NCBI RefSeq assembly: GCF_000316115.1
Contig: NZ_JH993797.1
Coordinates: 1,846,486 to 1,910,485, forward strand
Direction: 5' to 3'
DNA length: 64,000 nucleotides
Source: Leptolyngbya sp. PCC 7375
GTDB lineage: Bacteria; Cyanobacteriota; Cyanobacteriia; Phormidesmidales; Phormidesmidaceae
Positions within the stretch are counted from its first letter, which is position 1; every line of letters starts with the position of its first letter. The translations under genes and the position numbers were made by a program. Positions 56,217 to 64,000 of this stretch are shown here, piece after piece. The notes beneath the pieces are model-generated. The model had not been told where the DNA came from. It was given only the letters and a program-made list of their open reading frames with translations, and did no database searches.

Positions 56217-57017
56217 ATGACCCTGAGTTTAGACCCCATGCTCAAGTCCCTTGGCTTGAGTACCATTCAACGTGTCTTACCCGAGCTGATTCCCATCGCT
56301 GAACGGGAGGCCTGGTCCTATCAGCAGTTACTTGAGCGGCTCTTATCCGAAGAGGTGGCCCACCGCAGTGAGCGCCGCACCCAAACCTTTATTACTAAAG
56401 CTAAGTTCCCCTTTGAAGCCACCATTGACACCTTTGACTTCACCTTCAGAAGTAATCTCAAACGACAAATGTTAGGACGATTTCTCGGTCCCGAACTCGT
56501 CAGTGACCATCGTTCCTTAATTCTTGAAGGGCCGCCTGGTACTGGAAAAACCCATTTATGTATTGCCATTGCCTATAAAGCCATCCAAAACGGCTTTACT
56601 GCTCGTTTTACCACTGCTGCAGCCTTAATCAATGACCTCTGTGTTGCTCCTGAGCGTAACGTTGCTCTCCAACCCTATCTCAGGCCTCATGTCCTGGTGA
56701 TTGATGAAATGGGCTATCTCGGCTACGGGCCGGGGGCTGCTGATGTTCTGTTTCAAGTCGTGGACCAGCGCTATCTCAAGGGCAAACCCATTTTGTTGAC
56801 CACCAACAAACCGCTCAATCAGTGGGGCCGTGTGCTTCATGATGAGGAACTCGCCCGTGCCATCATTGACCGCACCTTGCATCATGGTGAGTATCTAAAG
56901 CTGACGGGGCCGTCGTTTCGGCTCAAAGGTCGAAAGCTCGACTTAGCTCTCAACTCAACTGAACAATCCACAGAAACGGTAGCTGAAAAATCTGGGAAAA
57001 AATCTCTCAGCACTTGA
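56217..57017 (+). CDS. IS21-family ATP-binding protein IstB
   Basis: The 266-residue AAA+ protein has Walker A LEGPPGTGKTHLCIA, Walker B VLVIDEMGYLGYG, sensor LLTTNKPLNQWG and an end with FRLKGRKLDL. It is distinct from the inner copy, with less than obvious similarity outside the motifs. It lies directly after istA and before the right terminal repeats. Confidence 0.9.
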   Translation: MTLSLDPMLKSLGLSTIQRVLPELIPIAEREAWSYQQLLERLLSEEVAHRSERRTQTFITKAKFPFEATIDTFDFTFRSNLKRQMLGRFLGPELVSDHRSLILEGPPGTGKTHLCIAIAYKAIQNGFTARFTTAAALINDLCVAPERNVALQPYLRPHVLVIDEMGYLGYGPGAADVLFQVVDQRYLKGKPILLTTNKPLNQWGRVLHDEELARAIIDRTLHHGEYLKLTGPSFRLKGRKLDLALNSTEQSTETVAEKSGKKSLST

Positions 57018-57498
57018 CACAAAACACCACTGTTTGTTCAATGAGAGAATGGCCATAATTTCCGGAATTACCCCCTCGTTTCGCGGCCATAATTTCCGGA
57101 AGCCACAAAAATATCGCAAAGTGGTGGTCGGACGTATCAATCGGGTTCAAAACGCGATTCGTGCTTTGTTCGATCAACAAGGCGTGAAGATGCCGTCAGG
57201 ACATCGTGCCTGGACCGTGCAGGGCATTGACGAATTGAGCCAACAACGACGAGTATTGTCGGAGTGCGATGAGAACAATCTGTGGCGTGGGGAATTAGAC
57301 TTAGAATTAACGATGCTGGACCAACTGTGGGAGCATTTGACAACGGTTGAACGGAAGTTAGAAACACTTGCGAAGCAGGAAACACGTATCCAATTGTTGC
57401 AGACTATTCCTGGAGTTGGACGAAAAACAGCCGAAGTGATTGTTACCTGTTTGGATGATCCGAAGCGATTTGAAAGTTCACGGCAAGTGGCCGCCTAT

Positions 57499-58959
57499 CA
57501 CTACAGTTGTAGTTATGAAGAATTAGTTATCATGCTCTTCTTGTAATGCCAAAACAGGGCCGTGGCCTGATGTTGCCGTCGCCATCTGGACCATCCAATC
57601 ACAAAGTCAATATCCGGTAACCATTGCCATAACAACGACCATAATAATCGTCGAATTTCAGGCAATGTTAGTGGAATCAAAGCCCCCGTTGGTGCATGAA
57701 GACCGCCAGCGAGCTGTTTGCCGCTGATTTGTGTGACTTCAGCGCCCCTTTTTCAGTGGCGATGGCGAGAGATTGCGTCCGCATCACACTCAAAAAGGCA
57801 TGGGCTAAACAAGCGAGGGTGATATGTCGATACCAGCCGGTCCAAGAGCGAACTTCATACTGGTCCAAGCCCACCTCCCCTTTAGCCGTCTCAAAGCATT
57901 CCTCAATCGTCCACCGACAACCGGCCACCCGAACCATGTCTGATAACGTACACTCTGTGGGGGAAAACACTCGATAATAGGCGATCTCGTTGGGGTCTTT
58001 CAGACTGCGTCTGAATAACAGCCGATGGGCCCAGCCGTCCGGGGAGGGGGCACTCAAAGTGAGTACCGCCCAATCATACGTCCGAGGTCCTTTCGTACCA
58101 TTGCCGGCACTCAGTCGGTGCCAATCGGCCACTCTCAGGTAGGCCATCGCCTCACTGGCCGGTAACGAGGTCGTTCCAATGACGACCGATTCATCGCACG
58201 CAATCCCCAAAACATAGGCTTGCACTTGGGCTTCCAAGGCCTGGCGTAACCCTGGGTTATTCCCATAAACGGCATCGCCCGTGATCCACGCAAAGCACAT
58301 TCCCAAGTCCGTTGTTCGCGCGACCATTTGCTGAGCCAAGGCCGGTTTGGTGGCAAACTCGATGTCGTCTGGTACTCCGGCCCGACGACATCGGTCTGGA
58401 TCTTGGGTCCAGCTTTCCGGTAAATATAATGCTCGGTCAAGAAAGGTATGACCTTGGTCACTCACATAGCTCAAAAACACCCCGATTTGACAATTTTCGA
58501 CTTTCCCGACCGTCCCACTATATTGGCGTTGGACTCCTACCGACTGCTTTCCTTTTTGATAAATCCAGTCTCATCCAATACCCCCACTCCATCGGTACTG
58601 AACAGATGCTCTTGGACATACTCGATTAACTCATCTCTGACCCCATCGGCTTCCCAGACTGAGCGTCCTAACAAATTCTGAATTCCATAGGGGGTACTGT
58701 CTCCGGCTTCTTCCGCGAGTTGCCAACCATTTTTTCGCTCGATGGGGCTCAGTAAGCCTTGCACATAGCTGCGGGCTCTCTCTTCTGCCTCAATCCTTGA
58801 AAAGTAAGGGCGGATACGGTCCATGAGTTCTTCAAAGGCAAAATCCCACTCTTGCACTTGAGCTTGTTCATTCAATGGGCTGACAAGGATTGGCATCAGA
58901 GGCTGGCTGGCGTTCATTGACCAGTATCCCCTTAAAATTAAATATCTACAACTGTAGTA
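57499..58959 (-). mobile_element. IS701-type element inserted in the IS110 gene
   Basis: The ends are CACTACAGTTGTAG and, on the other strand, TACTACAGTTGTAG. The 4-bp target duplication CTAT is at 57495-57498 and 58960-58963. Length is 1461 bases. Its removal joins VAAY with AGLIPQQ of the IS110 protein in frame. Confidence 0.85.
57677..58917 (-). pseudogene. IS701-family transposase with one frameshift
   Basis: The first piece (58917-58537) runs from MNASQPLMPILVSPLNEQAQ to VLDETGFIKKESSR. The second frame continues SVGVQRQYSGTVGKVENCQI and GVFLSYVSDQGHTFL, then AWITGDAVYGN and RWTIEECFETAKGEVGLD, ending at 57677. The family reads DETGFxKKGxxSVGVQRQY, so the shift sits at the AAAAAGG run near 58549-58554 and is explained by loss of one G. 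The remaining catalytic residues are kept. It may be a recent inactivation or a translational shift. Confidence 0.82.
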
Positions 58960-59368
58960 CTATGCTGGGTTAATTCCCCAACAACATCAATCGGGGCAAA
59001 TCAATCGCTTGGGCAAGATTACCAAACGAGGGTCACGATTACTACGAACCACCTTGGTGGAAGCAGCCTGGGCCATGTTACGTTACAACGAATGGGCCTC
59101 AGTCACCTATGCTCGCATTTGTGGTGGGCAGAAGACACGCAAGAAAACAGCGATTGTAGCGGTTGCCCGAAAATTGTTGGTGCGATGTTGGGCAATGTTG
59201 TTACACAACCAACCATGGAATCCAGACTTGGCTCAGCCGATGACACAGGGATAACAGCTTCCAGAGAGAATGAATGAGGTTAAAGTGAGATCTCTAGCAT
59301 GAGCTTGAAACTCCATCTAATCTGAAACACGATTGCCCTAAGGGATTAGCAAAGGAATAACACACCAG

Positions 59369-60735
59369 TCAAAGGGGAACAACAGTGACGTCCCACTTCG
59401 GCAATTGCTCAGAGCGTTGCCACTGCGGTTCAAGCTTGGCGAGTTCTTCTGATGAGGCCTTGACACCCTTGTGATAAACCTTGTCAACCAAGTCTACAAC
59501 GGGTGTACATCCTCTCCATGTCATGTTGGTAGCCCACCGTAGGGCCTCTTCAATGGTGTTGAGAATCGTTCCATTCCAGTAGTTTTCTAACGCAGCCCAA
59601 CACCGTTCAATGGGATTATATTTGCTGTGGTAAGGCGGGTAGTAGATCAACCGGATACATAAACGACTCGCCTGAGCAAAACCCACGATACGTTTGATGA
59701 ACTGAGTTCGATGGCTGTTGAGTGATGGACCGTTATCCAGGTTAATGACCAATTGTTCAATCTCACGATACTCGTCTGCATGAGTCAGCCACCACTCTTC
59801 TAGGCAATCGACAATAAAGTCACTGGTTTCAGCCGACTGACCAAAGTAGATAAACAGTTGGTCGTTTTGAGTATCCAAGATGCCGAACGGAACCAGACAG
59901 CTATGCCAGTAGTGGTCATGGTCATCCGCTTGTCGGGGGGCTTGAGTTCTGGCTTTACCTCCTCTTGAAAGATTACCAAGCTTAACCGTTGCTTTGCTGT
60001 CTATCGAGAGTCTCAAAACTGTCGGGTCGGCATCTGCAGCTTGATTGGCGGTTGTTACGTTCTCAAAAATGGCATCGGTTTCAGGCACTTTCTTATGGGG
60101 TTTTACCTTTTGCGTTTTTTTAACCGATACCCCATCCGGTTCATCATCGCACCGATAGTTTGACGCGTGGGTAAGGCCTCGTCACAGTAGCCCTTTTCGT
60201 CTATCAAGGCATCCCTGACCGCTTGAGCACTAATGCGGGCATAGGTGAAGGTTGTCCGTAGTTGAGGGTCTGCTTGGGCCTGTCCATCCACAAGGACTCG
60301 AATATCGTCCGCCAGCGTTGGTTCAGTCTCCTCTGTATTCTTGAGTCCCCTCGCTCGATAGTTATCGACACATCGAAGACCACTGCGGTGCTCATGTAAG
60401 CCTAATTGAACGGCCTGACGATTCCAGCCCAGATAAGTCTCTGTTTTTCGTGCCGAGCCCGCGTAGTAGTCTTCAGCCACCTTGGCCATGAACGCTCTTT
60501 TCTTATGGCCTGTTAACTTCTGAGCCGCGTCCTTAATGGTTTCGATAACCTTAGCATTCAACATATGACCATATTGCAGAGGGTAGTCCCTATAATAACG
60601 GTATTCTATTTGATTGCTAATCCCTAACGAATAAGCCATGCATCTTTGCAAAAACTCTTGAGACAATGCAGTAGAACACACATTCGAATCGCATTGACAC
60701 CTCGGATAGTCGGTTAAATCCACTTTGGACTCCAC
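59369..60735 (-). pseudogene. ISAzo13-like transposase in two frames
   Basis: The first frame (60735-60103) gives CDSNVCSTAL, a helical N-terminus and IGAMMNRMGYRLKKRKR. The second frame (60088-59369) gives PETDAIFENV, LRLSIDSKATVKLGNLSRGG, LVINLDNGPSLNSH and YYPPYHSKYNPIERCWAAL, the DDE core. The natural junction is YRLKK, TQKVKPHKKV, PETD, which needs a shift at the A7 run (plus-strand T-run 60115-60121). It could be programmed or decay. Family name by recall of similar proteins; the N-terminal part seems complete. Confidence 0.7.
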
Positions 60736-61366
60736 TAATTCTCAATCAAAGAGACATTCATGAAAACAAAGAGAGAATCATCTTAACCAACAACAAGATG
60801 AGAGATTCGTGTTGATAAAAAATGAGAGACTCCCTGAAAAAATATGCTGAAACCTACTTGACACGTTCACGGCTTCATAGTCGATGGGGTTTACTTGCAG
60901 TGTGCAGCATTAGAGCTCCTTGGATACTCACGAGGCATTGAGCACCAGGGGTGATTGTTGCAAGCTAAAAGGCGCTATGTCTGCCCTTATCGTCTAAAGT
61001 GACCATCTATGTCGCCCGATCTCGCCCCTCGCTGAACTGATCGGGCGTTAGGTTCTTGCTGATTGAAAATATTGTGTATTTTTATTGAAATTAATTAAGG
61101 TTTCACTAGTATTGAGTTGGAATAAATCTATTCATTTTTACAATTCAGATAGTTAGCGAGCATACGAAATCCTTTAGTTGAAGGGATCTGCATTTCGCCA
61201 GTCTCGGAATGCTACCTATGGTTCAACCAATATAACAACTTCATTTTCCCTCGATTGCGAACCTGGTTGGAATTTCTGCACTGGGTGTCTTTCTAGTACT
61301 GGGTCCGTGTAATGGGAAGAATGACTGAAATGCCTACAGAGCGAGGATTGCAACAATCTTCTCTCA
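60736..61366. other. Gene-free stretch between the IS nest and the astacin cluster
   Basis: About 630 bases without a supportable gene. A partial inverted repeat (GCCCGATC and GATCGGGC near 61015-61046) is visible. It may include remnants of the ISAzo13-like element's end. No promoter could be called. Confidence 0.35.
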
Positions 61367-61400
61367 AAACTGTTTGTAATACAAGGATTACAAACAGTTT
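61367..61400. promoter_or_regulatory. Perfect 14-bp hairpin upstream of the astacin cluster
   Basis: AAACTGTTTGTAAT (61367-61380) and ATTACAAACAGTTT (61387-61400) are separated by ACAAGG. It lies 176 bases before the first start codon. AT-rich dyads like this are common protein-binding sites. There is no T-run typical of a terminator. Confidence 0.6.
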
Positions 61401-61575
61401 GACCGAATCATCCCATCAGGCGGAACCAGTGACGCCGTTCTTAATTGAGCTAAAAGTAATTGTTGTTCGAGATCTTAGGGATAAGTAAATTCCCTATCTT
61501 GGAGCTACAAATAAACTGTGCTCTTGATTATCTTTCACAAAAAAATTCCGTCATTTTGCCAAATAGGAGAAGAAA

Positions 61576-62616
61576 ATGACTGAACTAAACAGCAGTGTAG
61601 AAGAACAGTTCGAGGCAAGTAATTGCGGCTTGCTCTCTAGTAATGATGTACGTACGACCTATATTTCGGGTGCTACGTTCACAAATAAGCCAGTAACGTA
61701 CTCAGTCGTAGATGGTCTTGCTGTCTTCGAGGGATGCATCGTTCTTGGCACGGTTGAAGAGGCTGAAGCGATCGCCCAGCGTGTGCGCGATGCAGAAGCA
61801 GACAATGGCGATATTGCCTATGGCGTTGTGATAAGCGGTGACCAGTATCGATGGCCCAATGCTCTGGTACCCTACGATATCGACCCCGCTTTGCCCAATC
61901 AGTCTCGTGTTACTGATGCGATCGCGCATTGGGTGGCTAAGACAAACCTCCGTTTCGTTCTACGAACGAGTAGCAATGCTTCCAGTTACCCAAACTATGT
62001 TCACTTCAGACCAGCAACCGGCTGCTGGTCGTATGTTGGCATGCAGGGTGGTAAGCAGGACATCGGCCTCGCAAACGGTTGCAGCACGGGTAATACCATC
62101 CATGAGATCGGACATGCTATTGGTCTGTGGCACGAACAGAGCCGTGAGGACCGCGACTCGTTCGTAACCATTAGATACGAAAACATACAGGACGGAAGGG
62201 AGAGCAACTTCAACCAACACATCTCCGATGGTGATGATATTGGTGCCTATGACTACGGCTCGATCATGCATTACGGGAAGTACGCCTTCTCAAAAAATGG
62301 CCTACCAACCATTGAACCCAAGCAGTCGGGCGTAACGATTGGGCAACGTACTGGCCTTAGTGTTGGTGATATTGCTGCCGCACACTCAATCTACACAACC
62401 TGGTATAACAATCGCCGCGTTTATCAAACATTCGCGTCGACGGGGCGTGAGAATGCGTGGGCCAATATCGAAGGTCTGGGATGGCGAAAAATCGCACCCG
62501 AATCACGCGATGGCGTCACAAATATGTTTGTGGCATTCTGCGAGGCAGTAGCCAACAACAAACGTGTGAACGCCTACGCTAATGGATCGACCGTAGGGAT
62601 TATGTATTTGGTGTGA
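61576..62616 (+). CDS. Astacin (M12A) zinc metalloprotease with extra C-terminal domain
   Basis: The 346-residue protein starts with AGGAGAAG upstream of the ATG. It has no signal peptide. A propeptide-like region (1-95) precedes the catalytic domain (about 96-275). The zinc motif HEIGHAIGLWHEQ at 176-188 is followed by SREDRD, and the Met-turn is SIMHYGKYAF with Met231 and Tyr233, so the active site is complete. Cys150 and Cys169 may pair. Residues 280-346 form a small domain (VYQTFAS, NAWANIEGLGWRKI, DGVTNMF, VNAYANG) that recurs as a separate protein in the next gene. First of four same-strand genes. Target unknown. Confidence 0.85.
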   Translation: MTELNSSVEEQFEASNCGLLSSNDVRTTYISGATFTNKPVTYSVVDGLAVFEGCIVLGTVEEAEAIAQRVRDAEADNGDIAYGVVISGDQYRWPNALVPYDIDPALPNQSRVTDAIAHWVAKTNLRFVLRTSSNASSYPNYVHFRPATGCWSYVGMQGGKQDIGLANGCSTGNTIHEIGHAIGLWHEQSREDRDSFVTIRYENIQDGRESNFNQHISDGDDIGAYDYGSIMHYGKYAFSKNGLPTIEPKQSGVTIGQRTGLSVGDIAAAHSIYTTWYNNRRVYQTFASTGRENAWANIEGLGWRKIAPESRDGVTNMFVAFCEAVANNKRVNAYANGSTVGIMYLV

Positions 62617-62681
62617 CTTTGACACCTAGTTCATTGATTATTCTATTTCAGCTAATTACCCTTAACAAGGAGTATTAAGTC

Positions 62682-62900
62682 ATGTGGCACAACAATAAGG
62701 CTGTATTACAGACATTTGCATCGAACAATTCGCAGAATGCATGGGCTAACATTGAAAGTCTAGGTTGGAAGAAGATCAAGCCGGACGATTCCGATGGAGT
62801 GACTAATGTATTTGTCCAGATGAACGCTGCCAAGGCAAACAATCGAAAGGTGAGTGTTCACTTGGACGGCGACCAAATTAACATTGCCTACCTGAACTAG
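62682..62900 (+). CDS. Stand-alone paralogue of the astacin C-terminal domain
   Basis: The 72-residue protein has AAGGAG 9 bases before the ATG. It aligns along its full length with residues 276-346 of the astacin protein. Shared blocks are NAWANIE, LGWKKI (LGWRKI in the protease), DGVTNVFV, ANNRKV and a hydrophobic end. More than half the residues match by eye. It has no Cys and no signal. It may compete with or cap the protease domain, act as an immunity or dimer partner, or be a substrate. The function of the domain is unknown. Confidence 0.7.
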   Translation: MWHNNKAVLQTFASNNSQNAWANIESLGWKKIKPDDSDGVTNVFVQMNAAKANNRKVSVHLDGDQINIAYLN

Positions 62901-62918
62901 TGTTTCGAGGAAAGAACA

Positions 62919-63386
62919 GTGACAAACCACTCAGAAGTACCTATGCCAGAAGGATTGGGTGCTGAGATCTCTGGAGTAGCAGCAGACACCGCCGACAGTG
63001 GGCTCCCGCGCCCGTTGTCGGCCATACAAGACGAGAACAAGACGGGAGACAACGCCCTTCCCACTCCTATGGACTCACTGTCGAGTGATGAAGCCACGCT
63101 AGGTGTCGGTGCGAGTCGCTCACCCAGTCCATTGGATTTCATCACTGACAGCATAGCTGACAGCGATAGTAAGCGAACTCTACCAGCGCCAATGGACTTC
63201 GCTGCAGGGGTCACTTCGGACGTAGTCGCCGCAGCGACCCAGATTCCAAGCCCAAGCCCCGAACATACCCGCGACTACGCGGCGAAAGATCCAAAAGTGG
63301 CTGGGCTTCCTACACCAATGGACTTCGCTGCTGAAGCAACGTCTGAAACGGTGGAAGCGTCCCCTACACCTCACGATGAACACTAA
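62919..63386 (+). CDS. Pro/Ala/Ser-rich repeat protein of the astacin cluster
   Basis: The start is GTG with GAGGAAAG upstream. The 155-residue acidic, disordered-looking protein has a recurring motif of type LP-x-PMD-F-A-A: LPTPMDSLSS, PSPLDFITD, LPAPMDFAAG and LPTPMDFAAE, spaced by about 26-45 residues, with a weaker start MPEGLGAE. No Cys and no membrane segment. The repeats look like recognition or binding sites for a partner, possibly the protease cut sites. It overlaps the next gene by 11 bases, so translation is coupled. Confidence 0.65.
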   Translation: MTNHSEVPMPEGLGAEISGVAADTADSGLPRPLSAIQDENKTGDNALPTPMDSLSSDEATLGVGASRSPSPLDFITDSIADSDSKRTLPAPMDFAAGVTSDVVAAATQIPSPSPEHTRDYAAKDPKVAGLPTPMDFAAEATSETVEASPTPHDEH

Positions 63387-63738
63387 ATCTGATTACCGAG
63401 TTCAGGGCACGATCATTGTTGAGGGACAACATGCAGAGATGTCCATTGCACGGCTCTACATACGCCTGATTGATACGAGTCGTGCCGATGCATCGGCAAT
63501 AACAATCGAGTGCCAAGAGACAGCCAACTTATGGCTGGTGCCTGGCACTCGCATTCCCTTTGACTTGCAATTAACGGCCGACCTCGACCCACGAACGCGG
63601 GTCGAGGTGGCTGTGCATGCAGATAAAGAGGGAACCGGTGGCGTGTCAAAAGGAGACTTCATCAACATGGTCAGTATCCCAGTTCCACCCACACAGTCAA
63701 GCACCGGGGTGGTTGTTCCCATTCGCCAGGTGCCATGA
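63376..63738 (+). CDS. Small beta-rich protein, YscW/YbaY-like
   Basis: The 120-residue protein has alternating strands: YRVQGTIIVEGQHAEMSIAR, LYIRLIDTSRADASAITIEC, IPFDLQLTADLDPRTRVEVA and INMVSIPVPP. The pattern (G-x-V, a central RLIDTSR-A, then IPFDL) resembles the YbaY/YscW type of small lipoprotein or pilotin folds. There is no lipobox or signal peptide, so it would be cytosolic unless exported by another route. Last gene of the cluster, coupled to the previous gene by overlap. Function unknown. Confidence 0.55.
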   Translation: MNTKSDYRVQGTIIVEGQHAEMSIARLYIRLIDTSRADASAITIECQETANLWLVPGTRIPFDLQLTADLDPRTRVEVAVHADKEGTGGVSKGDFINMVSIPVPPTQSSTGVVVPIRQVP

Positions 63739-64000
63739 GGTGTACGAGCGTACCTAAGTGTCAAGACTTGGGACGTAGTCTTCACTTTCAGCTGGTTGCG
63801 GGCTTTGCCCCTGCGTGAATTTGTCTGGCAGTCCCTAGATAATGTGATTCCGTCGACTCAAACTAGAGATCCAACAATCATAGATCTTCGTTCCCCCATC
63901 ATGTTATTGGAAAGGATGTGATGGCGAAAGAGTTGAGCTTCGTGGCCAAATGCTCTCATACCGCTCAACTTTACCGTTCGGTGTCTGTGTAGATTAAGAT
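63739..64000. other. End of window without gene
   Basis: About 260 bases after the astacin cluster hold no supportable gene or terminator. Confidence 0.35.

Larger units (their letters stand above)
51436..57099. repeat. Repeated IS21 terminal motif TTCCGGAAATTATGGCC
   Basis: Plus-strand copies start near 51436, 51461, 51690, 54556, 54603 (variant GACCC end) and 54652. Inverted copies lie at about 57049-57065 and 57082-57098. The spacing within each end (25-50 bases) is like the multiple transposase-binding repeats of IS21 ends. The copy at 54556 and those after it lie next to istA, on the far side of the inner element. Confidence 0.75.
51430..57107 (+). mobile_element. IS21-family element inserted in the IS110 gene
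   Basis: It starts TGTGAATTCCGGAAATTATG and ends, on the other strand, TGTGGCTTCCGGAAATTATG, the TGTG/CACA form of IS21 ends. The flanking 5-bp duplication AAAAT is at 51425-51429 and 57108-57112. The terminal motif TTCCGGAAATTATGGCC recurs inside both ends. The element is 5678 bases long because a second istA/istB pair lies in its left part. Confidence 0.85.
48362..59254 (+). pseudogene. IS110-type DEDD transposase cut into four pieces
   Basis: The pieces are 48362-48657, 51326-51429, 57113-57498 and 58964-59254. Joined, they give 1077 bases, exactly 359 codons with one stop. The protein runs from MKILAI through DLGKFN, GWVHDLCVEQDYPVLVADPS, TDKDDALKLAKLAALEQINP, RQYRHLVKYRKVVVGRINRV, QTIPGVGRKTAEVI, RQVAAYAGLIPQQHQSGQIN, GKITKRGSRLLRTTLVEAAW and NPDLAQPMTQG. 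The DEDD acidic residues and the late Ser region are kept. GGAGG precedes the ATG by 5 bases. The junction duplications are AAAACGGA, AAAAT and CTAT. Apart from the three insertions and a 24-base repeat after codon 6, the gene is undamaged, so the insertions came in quick succession or recently. Confidence 0.88.

Noticed and set aside
1..64000. Frequent GCGATCGC octamers as regulatory sites
   Set aside because: This is the genome-wide HIP1 motif of cyanobacteria; used here only as a sign of the organism.

Overview
The window looks like chromosomal DNA of a cyanobacterium. The HIP1 octamer GCGATCGC recurs throughout, efp and accB lie in tandem, and several genes belong to cyanobacterial types: a DUF1816 protein, an Alr4036-type FMN oxidase, a CHASE2 Ser/Thr kinase, a lumenal-type cyclophilin and an orthocaspase-like protein. 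The species cannot be told from the sequence. No rRNA, tRNA, cas operon or CRISPR array was seen.

Region 1 (1-10.3 kb) is a defence or conflict island. It opens with a MNT/HEPN (MntA-HepT type) pair. A five-gene minus-strand operon (8574 to 1161) follows: a nucleoside-phosphorylase/VMAP-C protein, a MoxR-type AAA ATPase, a vWA protein ending in a Csx3 (CRISPR ring-nuclease type) domain, a second Csx3-like domain fused to a P-loop NTPase, and an HTH/formylglycine-synthase-fold protein. A four-helix membrane protein and a second FGS-fold protein lie beside it. Architecturally this is a vWA-MoxR-VMAP ternary conflict system in which Csx3 occupies the sensor or regulator position. It is the best candidate here for an undescribed system.

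Region 2 (10.5-46.2 kb) is a housekeeping backbone. It carries a 2OG-Fe oxygenase, an FTR1 permease, accB, efp, a cyclophilin, thiL, a BtuF-like protein, carA, a STAS protein, mini-RNase III, rlmB, msrB, a CHASE2 kinase, a hybrid histidine kinase with a degenerate receiver, an ArsR regulator, a pseudo-orthocaspase, sat, mnmA, nnr, a Ca/cation antiporter, an FMN oxidase, cysE, glycosyltransferases, a TVP38 protein and a DnaQ-like exonuclease. A 54-bp perfect palindrome lies between two of the membrane and glycosylation genes.

Region 3 (46.3-60.7 kb) is a nest of insertion sequences. An IS630 element splits a Uma2 gene, and its removal restores the reading frame. One IS110-type transposase gene is cut into four pieces by three independent insertions. 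These are an ISKra4 element (itself carrying an IS3 element), an IS21 element (itself carrying a second IS21-type istA/istB pair) and an IS701-type element. Target duplications of 8, 5 and 4 bp were read at the three junctions, and joining the pieces restores one continuous 359-codon frame. A 24-bp palindromic repeat is also inserted in frame near the start of that gene. A frameshifted ISAzo13-like transposase follows.

Region 4 (61.4-63.7 kb) is a compact four-gene plus-strand cluster behind a strong hairpin. It encodes an astacin (M12A) metalloprotease without a signal peptide, a 72-residue stand-alone paralogue of the protease's C-terminal domain, a Pro/Ala-rich repeat protein and a small beta-rich protein. 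This could be a second undescribed system.
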